Source: Trichomonas vaginalis G3 (Eukaryota; Parabasalia; Trichomonadida; Trichomonadidae). Taken from it: a stretch of DNA of 64,000 nt. Under the pieces are notes generated by a model. That model ran no database searches, was not told the origin of the DNA, and was given only the letters and a program-made list of their open reading frames with translations. Numbering within the stretch: the stretch's first letter is position 1; every line of letters begins with the position of its first letter. The DNA is taken from positions 12,037,962 through 12,101,961 of the forward strand of contig NC_067208.1 of assembly GCF_026262505.1 (NCBI RefSeq), in the 5' to 3' direction. A program made the translations under genes and the position numbers. Below are positions 28,228 to 38,867 of this stretch, piece by piece.

Positions 28228-31200
28228 TTAAATAAATGGCATACAACATCCATTTTCACAACATACAGCCTTAGTGTGTGCTCCTGTTAATGCAGTCTTA
28301 CCGATTGTTAAGCGAGTCATTGACCCGTTTTTAAGTTGTAAATTAATATTCTGACCATCAAATATCACTTTATCATTTATTATATCCAAATAATTTTTAG
28401 GTGTTAATTGTTTATTTTGTCGTAAACTAACTCCTTTCATTTTTTGTGCAATCTTTTTAAAATCACTTCCATCAATTGAACCGTTGAATGAAGTATAACA
28501 CTTAGGACATAAAGCAACCATGTTATCACCTTGTTTCTCAATTGCTAAACCCAATAACTTCTTCTCATGTGCTTTTTCTTCAGCTTTATTCTTTAATTTA
28601 GGTTTAAATTTCTCATTAAAACAGAAGAAATCAAAAGGTGCGAATTTGTAAATGTTTTTATCATAAAATTTTTTATCGGTTACAATTGCTTGAAATGCTT
28701 GAGTGTTAGGAAGATTTGGGTCGCCAGCGATTGCCCAATAAGATGAATCAGTATCACCTTCAATGAAATGAAAACGATTAACATCCATGCATTTATACAT
28801 AAAATCATAAATGAAAACCAAATACCAGTATTTTGCGTTATCTAAAGTGAAGAATGCCTCTTGTAAACATGTATCACATCTATAAAATCTATCTTTAAGC
28901 ATCACTTGATACGTATCCTCTCCTATTTCTCTTATGTTTTTAAACTTATTTGACATACATGCAACGCGTGCCTTCTGTGCATTCATTATTTTAGTCTTTG
29001 CGTAATTTTGTGTATTCATTGCATCGTAACCATATGATCCATTAAGTGAAATCTTGCAAAATAAACTTTTTCCTTTATTTCCTTCTAATTCAGCCTTTTG
29101 TCTTTCGTTCATAAATTCATTCGCAAATTCATTAAAACAAGTATTTTTCGTAAATGTTAAAATTGATTGAATGTCATCAATGATAAAATGAAATCTGTCT
29201 ATTAGATACCAAAGATAATAAGAAGAAAATGGTTGATATTGGTTGTGTGTTGATGCTAACTGAGTTAATTTCCTCTGTTTCTGGTCAACTGGTAGATTGT
29301 TTGATTTCATGTAATTATACATAAAACCACCAATTGTTTTTTCATCTGTGATAATATCAAAGTTTCTTATTATTGGTAAAAAGTTTATGTAATCATTAAT
29401 GTATTTTTCATCAATGTGACCCTTTACTTCAGCCACGAATAAAGTATTTTTCTTCTTAATTATTCCCAGTGCTTTTGCTTTCTTTGTTGCTGTATCACAA
29501 ATGATAACACCATTCAATCTTCCCGGCATATACATTTTATGGTCAGTATATTGAATGAAATCATGAGGATTAGATGAAAATGATGAAGGATATAATGAAT
29601 TAAAGTCAACACCAACGAAATGAGTCATAATGTTGGAAGTGTCCTCATTTGATACAGTTTTAGTTTCTGGATTATATGAAAGTTTATTAATGTGCGTGAT
29701 TCCTTTAAGATTTACTCTATGTTGAACATTTGATAAACCACCAGTAATTCCATTACGGAGGATGTGATAAGCTTCAACTGAATCTAGAGTCATTGGTAAA
29801 TTATTTTTTAATGTATAATTTCTTAAATTGATTCTTAAACGTTGAACATCTTCATCTTTATTTGATTTTACGACATTGCAATAACAACACATTAACTGAC
29901 AATTTTCTTTGGTATGTGGTTTTTCATTATCGATTCTATCTAATGTTGGTTTATTAGCATATGTAAACGCTTTACCACACATTTTGCATTTAGATGAAAG
30001 GATTAAATCGTGATAGTATTGATAGTCATCCATTGAAACATTGTTTTTAGTATCCCTTTCTGCTTTTTCATCTTGTTTCTTATATGAATCAATTTTATAT
30101 TTCCAATACTTTTTTGTTAATTCAAAACTTGATTCCACATTTTCTTCTTCTGGATATGTTTCGTTAGGATTGAAGTTCTTATATGCTAACGCGTAACGAA
30201 TCATTGATGCATTCGATGATAAAGAAAGATTATGAAGCATGTCAATTTTATAAACAAATGTTTCTTCAATAATTTTATCAATTGGGTCAATCATAATTTC
30301 AACGTCTTTATTGCAATAATGAATAAAATATTCTAATCTATTCTCAAAATTTTTAGCATCATTGAGATATATTTGATAATCTGAATCGGATATTGTTTCT
30401 TGAGTTAATGCTGAATAAAATGAATCTTGAGTGAATGGTTCCACTTTATATAATTCATCTTCGTAATTCTCCCATGTGATGAATTGATAAGGGAAAAAGG
30501 ATTTAACACGTGATTTATTGTTTCCGAAATCTTGAGTGAATTGGTCTAATGTTCCACCCGCTATATAATTTCTGATGTCAATAAATCTTAATTCATATGG
30601 ACAGTTTGTTTTCTTTACAATGATTTGCTTAAATTGAGAAGAAGAACCCAGCATTGATTTTATTTTCCATTTTGCAGTGTTTAAATCACGAAGAATTAAA
30701 TTTAAATCAAACTTTCCCGAATTAAAACCTATGATATTCACTTTATTGAATTCCTCATCTAGAAGTTCTTTAAATGCTTCCTTCTGTTTTTCATTTAATG
30801 TATGGGACAAAGTCCCCGCCGTTTGGTCCGTTTGCGGCTTCATTAATTCTTCATATTGTTCAATATTTGATTTAGCAACTAATGAACAGGTTGAAAATAA
30901 AAATTCAATCCAATCAGAGATGAACGAATCACTTGATGTTAAGCAAAAATTCCTCGTAAATGTTTTATCACGGTCTACGACCTCGCCGCTTCGGTCTGAA
31001 AGACCTTCAGGACTCAAAGAGTCCGTTTGCGGCTTTATTTTGACAGTTGATGATACCATAAATGGTTTTAAGTAAGCGTTCAAAGTTGCACATTCAGAAA
31101 GTTGAAGTTCTTCTTTAGTCTCTAATGTTTCGAAGTCAAAAGTAATATAATATCTTGTTGGTTTATAATATTCCTGCAAATTATGTGCTAATAGCCATTG

Positions 31201-31770
31201 ATATATCTTCTGTTTCGTGATATGTGGTGCATATGGTTGTTGTGTGTTTTGCAATTGAACGTCTTGAATTAATCTTCCATTATTTTCTTTACATTTCTCA
31301 CAATGCTTTAAAAATCTTCTTTGGTTTTTCCTTTCTGGGTCATCACGGATAGAATATACTTCTTCTTTGCAAAAGGGGCAAACTTTATATCCTGTGAGTG
31401 CTTCAACGTCTGTAATTCTGTCAGCGTGAAGTTTTCCACATGGACTCTGTGTTAATAAAATATTTACTGTTTCAAATTCTGGATCTATCATTATTGATTC
31501 CACTAATGGAAAGTCTACCTTATTTATGTCTACGTCTTCTGGTTGAGGGTCACAATAATAAAAATCAATATTAACGTTTAACATTCTTGCTAACCTCTCA
31601 CTTTCTGATGAAATGTCAAATCCTTCATATGCATCTATGGCTTCATTTAAATAACTTCTACGAGTTTTAGGATTAACACCATCAGGAATGTTATAGAAGC
31701 GTTTAAATAACCTTCTACCTTCGGCTCTTATTTGATTATCATTCATTTTAGCTGTTCCGTTTTTGTTCAT
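28228..31770 (-). CDS. Maverick protein-primed DNA polymerase B with HNH-like insertion
   Basis: 1,180-residue family B polymerase of the protein-primed type that copies the element. Seen in order: an N-terminal Cys/His cluster (CPFCKEEV, HCEKC), exonuclease motifs YITFDFETLE (~213), GFNSGKFDLN (~345) and CNKDVEIMID (~487), motif A DFNSLYPSSF (~723), motif B KISLNGSYGY (~908), and motif C EGDTDSSY (~1004). Between exonuclease and motif A (~590-640) lies CKMCGK...TLDRIDNEKPHTKENCQLMCCYCN, which has the two CxxC pairs and the LDR-H-N core of an HNH endonuclease. A further CPKC/CENGCC cluster is at the C-terminus. The start at 31770 has the CATAAATGA context. Confidence 0.92.
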   Translation of the reverse strand: MNKNGTAKMNDNQIRAEGRRLFKRFYNIPDGVNPKTRRSYLNEAIDAYEGFDISSESERLARMLNVNIDFYYCDPQPEDVDINKVDFPLVESIMIDPEFETVNILLTQSPCGKLHADRITDVEALTGYKVCPFCKEEVYSIRDDPERKNQRRFLKHCEKCKENNGRLIQDVQLQNTQQPYAPHITKQKIYQWLLAHNLQEYYKPTRYYITFDFETLETKEELQLSECATLNAYLKPFMVSSTVKIKPQTDSLSPEGLSDRSGEVVDRDKTFTRNFCLTSSDSFISDWIEFLFSTCSLVAKSNIEQYEELMKPQTDQTAGTLSHTLNEKQKEAFKELLDEEFNKVNIIGFNSGKFDLNLILRDLNTAKWKIKSMLGSSSQFKQIIVKKTNCPYELRFIDIRNYIAGGTLDQFTQDFGNNKSRVKSFFPYQFITWENYEDELYKVEPFTQDSFYSALTQETISDSDYQIYLNDAKNFENRLEYFIHYCNKDVEIMIDPIDKIIEETFVYKIDMLHNLSLSSNASMIRYALAYKNFNPNETYPEEENVESSFELTKKYWKYKIDSYKKQDEKAERDTKNNVSMDDYQYYHDLILSSKCKMCGKAFTYANKPTLDRIDNEKPHTKENCQLMCCYCNVVKSNKDEDVQRLRINLRNYTLKNNLPMTLDSVEAYHILRNGITGGLSNVQHRVNLKGITHINKLSYNPETKTVSNEDTSNIMTHFVGVDFNSLYPSSFSSNPHDFIQYTDHKMYMPGRLNGVIICDTATKKAKALGIIKKKNTLFVAEVKGHIDEKYINDYINFLPIIRNFDIITDEKTIGGFMYNYMKSNNLPVDQKQRKLTQLASTHNQYQPFSSYYLWYLIDRFHFIIDDIQSILTFTKNTCFNEFANEFMNERQKAELEGNKGKSLFCKISLNGSYGYDAMNTQNYAKTKIMNAQKARVACMSNKFKNIREIGEDTYQVMLKDRFYRCDTCLQEAFFTLDNAKYWYLVFIYDFMYKCMDVNRFHFIEGDTDSSYWAIAGDPNLPNTQAFQAIVTDKKFYDKNIYKFAPFDFFCFNEKFKPKLKNKAEEKAHEKKLLGLAIEKQGDNMVALCPKCYTSFNGSIDGSDFKKIAQKMKGVSLRQNKQLTPKNYLDIINDKVIFDGQNINLQLKNGSMTRLTIGKTALTGAHTKAVCCENGCCMPFI

Positions 31771-31834
31771 TTATGTAAGAATAAAAAATTAAAAAATAAA
31801 TAAAAATAAAGTTTATTTTTTTTAAAGTCCAGGG

Positions 31835-32947
31835 CTAAAGTCCATAAAATGAATTAAGAACACATAAATTTTTATCATCTGCGACGTGACGAATACATTT
31901 TAATTTACTCAAGAATGCGTACCCTGATACATTAAATCTAATTCCTGTCTTATTTAATTTCACAACTTTGAAAAGGAATGTATGAATAGCTATAAAATGA
32001 TGAGATGATGTTTTATGGGTTGCTTCCATTTTTTCTGAAATAAATGAATAAATATAATGTTTATAAGTTTTCATATCTTTTATATTCTTAATAACGAATG
32101 GTATAGACCTTTCAACTTCGTCTTCCTTCGGTGCTGTTCTTTCATATGAAACATTATTAGTATCTTCAATAATGAAACCACAATCGCATAAAATTTTATA
32201 TGTACCAATTGTTTCTTTTGATATTTTATCTAACAAATCAAAAACTTTATCAACACCTGCACATTTATTTAAATAATAATTTGTGTAAATATCATGGTCT
32301 TCTTTCTTAATCGTATTTGTTGCATATGTTACATTTTTCAGTGCTTTTTTGAATTTTTCAGAATCAAGAGGAGGTGAAAGTAATATACATGGATAATCTC
32401 CATCGTCAATAAATTGTAACTTATGTTTATGAATAAATTTTGTGCCTTCTTCTGAAAGTGTTTCATCTATTTCACCATCTAATAAATTTTTAGTAGATTC
32501 CAAAAAGTAATTTTTATATCTTTCTTCATGAGATTTTTGAACTTCTGATTCTGAAGCTGGGATATTCATTAAACCCTCTACTTCATTCTCATTATATTTT
32601 TCAACTTCTCTTAATTCCTTAATTTTTTCATCTATTTCATCTCTTATTTTTTCCAGTCTTTCAATTTCATCATATTCATCATCTTTAATCCGTTCTTCAT
32701 AATATTCAGGGAAAACATCAGGTTCTTTAGGTTTTTCTTCTTCAGATGTGGGATATAAGAAATTTATAACATCATCTTTATTCATTTTTCCATCATAATC
32801 TAAATCATTTAATAACTCCGCGAATTTTTGACAATTTCTTAAATAATATTTATTAACTTCATAACTCGCCTCCTCTAATATATCCTTTATTTCCTCGTTT
32901 GTGAATCCCAATTTTTTAACGTCGTTAGTCTTGACACTCATTTTCAT
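31835..32947 (-). CDS. Maverick terminal protein of unknown function (370 aa)
   Basis: Unrecognised 370-residue acidic protein. The N-terminal third is helical (FTNEEIKDILEEASYEVNKY) and includes an EF-hand-like DLDYDGKMNKDDVINF. A strongly charged coiled-coil-like stretch spans ~75-125. The C-terminal half is more globular with several Cys residues. The first 13 coding bases are inside the right terminal inverted repeat, identical to those of the left-end gene. Whether it is the element's cysteine protease cannot be shown; I see no clear protease triad. Confidence 0.6.
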   Translation of the reverse strand: MKMSVKTNDVKKLGFTNEEIKDILEEASYEVNKYYLRNCQKFAELLNDLDYDGKMNKDDVINFLYPTSEEEKPKEPDVFPEYYEERIKDDEYDEIERLEKIRDEIDEKIKELREVEKYNENEVEGLMNIPASESEVQKSHEERYKNYFLESTKNLLDGEIDETLSEEGTKFIHKHKLQFIDDGDYPCILLSPPLDSEKFKKALKNVTYATNTIKKEDHDIYTNYYLNKCAGVDKVFDLLDKISKETIGTYKILCDCGFIIEDTNNVSYERTAPKEDEVERSIPFVIKNIKDMKTYKHYIYSFISEKMEATHKTSSHHFIAIHTFLFKVVKLNKTGIRFNVSGYAFLSKLKCIRHVADDKNLCVLNSFYGL

Positions 32948-33234
32948 ACGAATTAAAAAAATAAATTATTCAAAAAATGTAAGACATGAATTTTTAAAGT
33001 TTATTTTTTTATTTTTTTTATTTTTTTTATTTCATTATGTATGGGTTTAGTGAAAATTTCTTACGATTCTGAAAATTTTTAAATCTTGATTTATTCAAAA
33101 ACGTAAGAATAAAAACCGTAAAAATCATACATTTTTTACTTCATATGTAAAAAAAAATGATACAAAATCGCTCAAAAATGTATGAATTCTTACGTTTACA
33201 AAAAAAGTCACAAAACCCATCAACATATACTACT
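32935..33234 (-). repeat. Maverick right terminal inverted repeat
   Basis: Reverse complement of 16061-16360, same length (the gene starts lie exactly 287 bp from each end) and identical in every stretch compared by eye, including homopolymer runs. Confidence 0.9.
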
Positions 33235-33240
33235 TTTTTC
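33235..33240. repeat. Target-site duplication, right copy (TTTTTC)
   Basis: Second copy of the 6-bp duplication; the flanks outside both copies join into the normal ankyrin-module sequence CACATTT.TCATTGTTGAATC. Confidence 0.85.
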
Positions 33241-33600
33241 ATTGTTGAATCAAGTTCTCTCTATGTTAATGAATGCCCTCTTAGTATTGCAATCAAAGCG
33301 AATTCAATAGAAATTATGAAATTCTTAGTTGAACATGGTGCTAAGAATTGAAAATTTTTATTTTAGATATATTGAAACAGCATTATTTAAGAGTAAACAT
33401 TTCATTTCTTCAATTGATTTTCCATACCGTATACAGACTTTTTAAAGATATATCTTTTAAGAAAATATAAAATAAATAAAACAAAATGAATATTAGGCAA
33501 GTCCATTGACAAAGCTTAGTTTATGGACATTAAAACAGTACATGGACTTGCCTATTATATAAAAATATCATAATATATTTTGCATACTTTATACACTTTT
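33241..33600 (+). repeat. Left arm of the inverted duplication (inner part)
   Basis: Continues the left arm beyond the Maverick: ninth ankyrin module (33247-33345) ending HGAKN-stop (TGA at 33349-33351), then a tail matching the inverse of 38735-39000, including a 59-bp hairpin at 33495-33553. Similarity fades after about 33600. Confidence 0.8.
33495..33553. repeat. 59-bp hairpin repeat
   Basis: AGGCAAGTCCAT at 33495-33506 and its exact complement ATGGACTTGCCT at 33542-33553 enclose 35 bp. An inverted copy is at 38809-38867. Confidence 0.7.
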
Positions 33601-33758
33601 TCAATATTTTTTTTGTTTTGAAAGCATCTGAAAATTAAATGGACGAATTGAAAAAGTTTGTAAAGTATCAAATGTTGATAGAGTTGCCTTTCAATATCTT
33701 TGCTTTTTAGGTCAGATTCCATGCTATTGATAACTTTGCAGATGCAAGGAAAAGTAAG

Positions 33759-34161
33759 TCAGAAGTGTTGAGATGCAGATAGTTTTGTCATTCTAGGATC
33801 AATTCTCTCAGATCTGTAGGTTTTGCCCATTTCCTTAGTCCATGCATCACTTGAAGAAACTTCTCTTGAAAAGACTTTTTCCTCTTTCTTTCCTTATAAT
33901 TTCACTTCTGATGATCTGAGAACATCTATTGCTTTCTGTAAGTCTGAACTTCCTTTCGTTGCGAAATCCAACTGGATATGCTGTCAATCTCCGACAGTAT
34001 CCTTCACCATCATATATCTGTCCGAAATTCTCCATCGTCAATGAATCTCCAGCAGAAAATGGACAGCTTGGATAACTGTGGTCACTTTTCGGATTTGTCG
34101 ATTCAAAAAATATCACAAATTTTGCTGGCAAAAGAAATACGACTTTTATTTTCCATTTCAT
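33759..34161 (-). pseudogene. FYRN/FYRC-domain protein relic
   Basis: Minus-strand frame at 34161-33847 contains LTMENFGQIYDGEGYC and AYPVGFRNERKF, the hallmark of an FYRN domain (chromatin proteins such as trithorax and TBRG1). Directly downstream, in another frame, VFSREVSSSDAWTKEMGKTY resembles the companion FYRC domain and ends at the stop 33761-33759. The frame change between them (near an A-rich run) and the lack of a good N-terminus mark it as a pseudogene. Short minus-strand frames at 34261-34627 (Lys-rich, helical) may be remnants of its N-terminal part. FYR proteins are multi-copy in trichomonads. Confidence 0.45.
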
Positions 34162-35011
34162 TTAGAAACAATAAACGTTACAGTTTGGACAGTTTGACAT
34201 AATTAATTTCCATTTTTGCATCAATGGAATAATCCCCAAAAATGGAGATGATGCATCATTTCATAAATAGTGATTTTTCAAATTTGACATTTCAGATATG
34301 AAACATTTTGAGTGATTTGAATTCCACCAGTCAGGAATTGTATTGTCTTGTGAGAAATATCCTTCTCTGTTGATTATTTTTCCATTTGATTCATGTATTT
34401 TTGTGTTTTTTTTTAATGATTTCTTTACTTTCATCGATATTTGATGTAACAAATTTAAGAGATTCATTTTTGTCATCTATTTTATCATATATTTCTTCTA
34501 ATAATTTTTTGTTCGTTTCACCATATTCAACTCCAATTTTTTTTACAAAAACTTTTGACATGAATGACGATGAACCTTGTTTGGCTGTGCAGTGGTCCCT
34601 TAAAATCATTTTTTTTTTCGAAATCATCAGATTTGTCTAAGCTCCTTTTCCTTCGTAAAGTCTCTTATTCGAAATTTTGATAGACGATCAATCACGCCAA
34701 TCTGATCTTAATTCAAAATTTTGGCAACTGGTGTGAAGTGTCATTGAAAATTAACCTTAAACATCTGAATTGAAAGAATTGTCATAGAGGGGTAAGTGCA
34801 TCAATAATTCCATATTCTTTATAAAACAGAAAGTTTGAAATGCGTTTGGAATATACGAATACCTAATACATAGCGGAAATTTTAAAAGATACGGAATATC
34901 TATTATAATTCCGCATAAACCATTTAACTCATTTCAATTTTTGAATAATCGCGGAATAATTATTAACTGACATGATTACTTAAAAATTTGACAAATTTTA
35001 TACGATTATTG
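34162..35011. other. Intergenic with gene remnants and a dispersed repeat
   Basis: Holds short overlapping minus-strand frames (34261-34627), probably decayed sequence. At about 34705-34800 there is a segment (TTCAAAATTTTGGCAACTGGTG, then TTAACCTTAAACATCTGAATTG) with a diverged relative in the same orientation at 47695-47785. The promoter of the Ser/Glu-rich gene lies at the right end. Confidence 0.4.
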
Positions 35012-37793
35012 ATGAGTTCTCGTCGCACTTCCTCAGCAAATTCGAGATCCGAATCAAGTATTAACGGCAAAAGCGCATCAATGTTAAAAGAACAAAATAT
35101 TCAAGTTTATTTGAATCACAGAACTCGCAGACCAGGTGGCTATGATTTGAATTCCAGTAAAATAAATACATCGACATATACAGTAAAGCGTCCAGATAGT
35201 TCATTTGTTTCAAATAAGATTTCCGTTAACTCAAATTCTAGCATAAATTCCTCTGATATTTCAAGCCCTTCTTCCAAACCAACTAGTATGCATAAATCTA
35301 TTTTGTTAATGACGAATAATCAACCCAGACCAGTAAATGTGCTTCAAACTTTATATAGCCCAACAAAACCAGAAGAATCTAAATATCAATGTGTTCCAAC
35401 ACCATCACAAACAGTAATTGTAAAGAGTCCAAAGAAAACAATTTCAGAAATTAATTCATCAATCAACGAATCCGAATATTTTTACTCTCCAACCAAGACT
35501 CAATGCGAAATACGAAATATGATAAGCTCCAAGAGTGAAATTCCGCAACCAGGAAATTCTTTTGTTTCATATATTACTCAATCTAACAACAGAGTCACAA
35601 AATCCAGATCTAAACTTGCCAACGAAAGTAATGTCAAATCCACTCGGTCTCCTTCAAAAGCTCATAAACCTTTTAGAAAATCTAGTGCAACTTCAAATAC
35701 TCATTCAATTTCCGTTTACGCTGATAGCAAGAATACTCAGAATTATTCTGCAATACCATCCGGATCACCTGTTCACAATCATCATTTTGATTTAATGCAA
35801 AATAGTTCAATAGTCAGCGAAAATTCTTCTGATGTATCACCAATTCCAAAGAAGACACTAGACAATAGAGGGCCATCATTTACAAACTCAATTTTAACTC
35901 CAAAGAATCTCCTCCGATTCGTGAGCAAATTGTGAACGAAAAACTCAAATCAATGCTCGCAGATGTAATGGCTGAAGAAGAAGTAAGCGAAGACGAAAAA
36001 ATAACAGAAAAAGAAACAAAACCAAAAGAAAATTTAACAAAATCTCCAGAACTTACTCAAGCTGACCGCGAACGTATTCCATCACGATTACCAAACCTCG
36101 GAGTATCATTGTCATTAGATAATTTTGATCCACCTGTTGATTCTGATGAGGTATCTTTATCATCACTCCAAAACGATGAAAATTCAGATTCTGGAACATT
36201 TGAATACTATGAAGAGGAAGAAGAAGATCCGAAATCTTCAGATCCTCAAAAGATTCTTGAAGATGGCTCTTTTTCTGAGTATAAGAAAGCCAGTGATATA
36301 GAAGACAGCCACCAACAAGATGGTCTCGAAGAGAATTTATCCGAAATTGCAAAAGAAAAGGTCAGACCATCAAATGCTAAATTGAAGGTCTTACAACAGA
36401 TGAAGATGAGAAGGAAGAAGATAGCGTTAGTCAAATAAGCAATTCTGATAATGTTGAGATCTCAGATATTAAAAATCCCGAACAAGATAAAAATGATGAA
36501 AACAAAAGTAGCGAAGAACCAAAAGAATTAATTAATTCAAGTGACATAGCACACAAGATCATCGATGAAATACTTCAAGATGATGATTCTTCAAATGCAA
36601 ATCAGAAATCACCAAAAAACTCAAAAGGTGAAGAAAATCTTCCTCTCATTGTAGCAACAGAAGTTAAGGATATGAAAGAAGACAAATCCGAGATTGTTCT
36701 TGAAGAAAATTTCAATGTTCAGGAACAAAATCCAAAAGAAAATGAAGAAGAAGACAGATTCCAGTTCGAAGAAGATAATATTGAATCTCTGGATCCAAAT
36801 GCTCTGAAATTTGAAGAAGAAGAAATGTATTCAGATGTAGAATCTTCTTTATGCAACCACAACCCTTCAATTCTTGATATCAATGAGTTAGATGATCCGA
36901 ATATACAAGCTCCACGTATGATTGACGCTGACGATTTAATAATTGAAGAAGAATCTTTTCCAAGTGAAAAAGACGAGTTGAATAAATGCCAAGTTGTAGA
37001 TATCCCAGTATCTACCTCTCCAGAATCTGCAGAAACAAGCGAGATCCCACCTCCAGATAGCAAAACTGATGAACTTGACGATATTGGGAAAATTGATGAA
37101 ATCCTTGCAAGTTTAATCGAAGAGGAAGATTTGGATGAGCTTTTTGCCCCAAAAGGACCAAGTAAATTAACATCTGATATTCTCGATACTGAAGATTCAA
37201 AAAAAGATGATATCCTTAAAGACAACAATCAAACACCAACAGTTAATGAAGACCAAAAGCTCAAATTGACAATCCAGACGTCAAATTTAAATCAAAATCC
37301 AAGTAAAAACGAAACAGAAGAAGAAAATACCAAAGATAATGCATCAGATGCCAACAGCGATGATCTGTTTAATTTAGCAGATTCGAATTCCGATGAAGAT
37401 GTCGATTCAATAAAAATTGAATGTCCTTCACCAAAAGTAGATGAATTATTGGACAAAGGAAGTGATGAAGAAGAAGAGGAGGGCTCTCCAAAGCACATTT
37501 TCATAAGAAAATCAAAATATTCAGTTAATGACGACTCAGATGACGAAGAAGAGGAGTGCTATGACTTTATTAACGAAGATGAACTTATTATCGAAAATGA
37601 TTACTTTGAAGAAGAAGAAGAATCAGATCTCATAATTCATCCAACAGAAAGAGTCGACAAGGATCTCACTAGTGAACAAAAATCAAAAATTGTTGAAGAC
37701 TACGTTGGAAAAATCAATAATTCTGCTTCAGTTGTTAATGAATTAATAAAAGTTGCAGATAAATTGATTCTCGAGCAGCTTAATTCACTGTGA
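35012..37793 (+). CDS. Ser-rich/Glu-rich disordered protein gene in three frames
   Basis: Probably one host gene of about 925 codons. Frame 1 runs from the ATG at 35012 (MSSRRTSSANSRSESS...) to 35935 and is Ser/Thr/Asn-rich and basic. The reading continues in a second frame (SPPIREQIVNEKLKSML) to about 36380, becoming acidic, and then in a third frame (IEGLTTDEDEKEEDSV...) to the TGA at 37793, with long Glu/Asp/Ser stretches. Composition flows across both junctions, and no ATG or splice signal lies at either, so I infer two single-base frame changes (recent pseudogene or sequencing errors). GTG at 35932 and TTG at 34988 are not real starts. No domain recognised; a charged, intrinsically disordered protein. 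Confidence 0.55.
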
Positions 37794-38541
37794 TAGTTTA
37801 CATAATTCACGTTTTAGTTCCTAACTGTTTATTTATGTTTTATTAAAATTGTTATATTTATTTTTGCTATAATTACTATCCCTCATTTTTGAGCCTCTTT
37901 AAGACTTATCAATTTTTTTTCAGGATTGTTTTATTTATACATGGCAACTGGCGGGAAAAGTGACAATATAAATTTGTAGTTGAGTATAAGTAATCCCACA
38001 AATAGATGACAAACAATGCATGCCCGTATCACATGGAAGCTAGATGAACTTTTGTTCAAAATGAGTTGTGAAATATGAAAGGTAAAATAATTTCAAAAAC
38101 AATTTCAATCTAACACAGTTCTTTACTATGTTAAAGCAATAAATTACCGAATACCTTAGGAGAACAGCACAATCCCTACATTGCGCTTGCATTAATCCAA
38201 AAAAAGAGATAATCGGCTTAATTTCTCCTCAAATATCGAAAGAAATACGTTGTAATCGAATCCAAATACAAATAAAAGCTCCTTAAGTTGCTTTCAAGTA
38301 CTCATAAGGCTTATAAATCTTTTCATATGGATGTTAAATAAAATTTTGATTTATTTTTGATACCTATTCAGTTTTTATAATTCAAACACCCAGATTGTAG
38401 TTATCATGCTAATTGCTATAGAGTATTTTCAGAATTTGAATGAATTGATAATTTAAATTAGATAAGCCAACGAGAGGACTACTTATATTTAACTGAATAA
38501 TTGGAAAGAATTTGAAGACGTTTATTGCCCGCCAAAATAAA

Positions 38542-38573
<32 letters not shown>

Positions 38574-38734
38574 AAAAAAAAACTTTTCATATTTAAATAA
38601 AACTTGCCATGTAATGGCTTACATTGCAAATTTTTTGAATACTTTACATCACCATAAAATGGCAGTACAAGGCTAGTTTATCGGTACAAGGCTCTTGAAA
38701 TGACTTTAATATTCATATTGTTTTATTTATTTTA
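37794..38734. other. Intergenic with dispersed repeat and AAT microsatellite
   Basis: At about 37995-38060 a segment (AATAGATGACAAACAATGCA, then CATGGAAGCTAGATGAACTTTT) recurs in the same orientation at about 59320-59385. An (AAT)n microsatellite lies at about 38540-38572. No gene recognised. Confidence 0.5.
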
Positions 38735-38808
38735 TATTTTCTTCAAAGATATATCTTGAAAATGTCTGTATACGGTATGCAAAATATATTATGATATTTT
38801 TATATAAT

Positions 38809-38867
38809 AGGCAAGTCCATGTACTGTTTTAATGTCCATAAACTAAGCTTTGTCCATGGACTTGCCT
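38809..38867. repeat. 59-bp hairpin repeat, right-arm copy
   Basis: AGGCAAGTCCAT (38809-38820) and ATGGACTTGCCT (38856-38867) enclose 35 bp; inverse copy of 33495-33553. Confidence 0.7.

Larger units (their letters stand above)
16061..33234. mobile_element. Maverick/Polinton element, 17,174 bp, nearly whole
   Basis: Large self-synthesising DNA element with 300-bp terminal inverted repeats starting AGTAGTATATG and a 6-bp TTTTTC target duplication. Parts in order: small terminal gene (+), small ORF (-), a convergent pair of amphipathic small proteins, a capsid-like gene region (+), packaging ATPase (+), several unknown genes, a tail-fibre-like gene (+), three very small ORFs (+), integrase (-), protein-primed DNA polymerase B (-) and a large terminal gene (-). 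The two inverted repeats look identical by eye over their full length and the target duplication is perfect, so the insertion is young. It looks nearly whole with about two broken frames and carries one SINE-like insertion. It lies inside an ankyrin array; the matching place in the inverted arm is empty. Confidence 0.95.

Noticed and set aside
35932-36438. Separate gene starting at GTG 35932
   Set aside because: GTG is not a normal start here, and the sense clearly continues from upstream in the same frame (SPPIREQIV).
36719-37504. Ser-rich minus-strand frames opposite the acidic gene
   Set aside because: Mirror images of Glu/Asp codons (TTC/TCT) of the real plus-strand gene.
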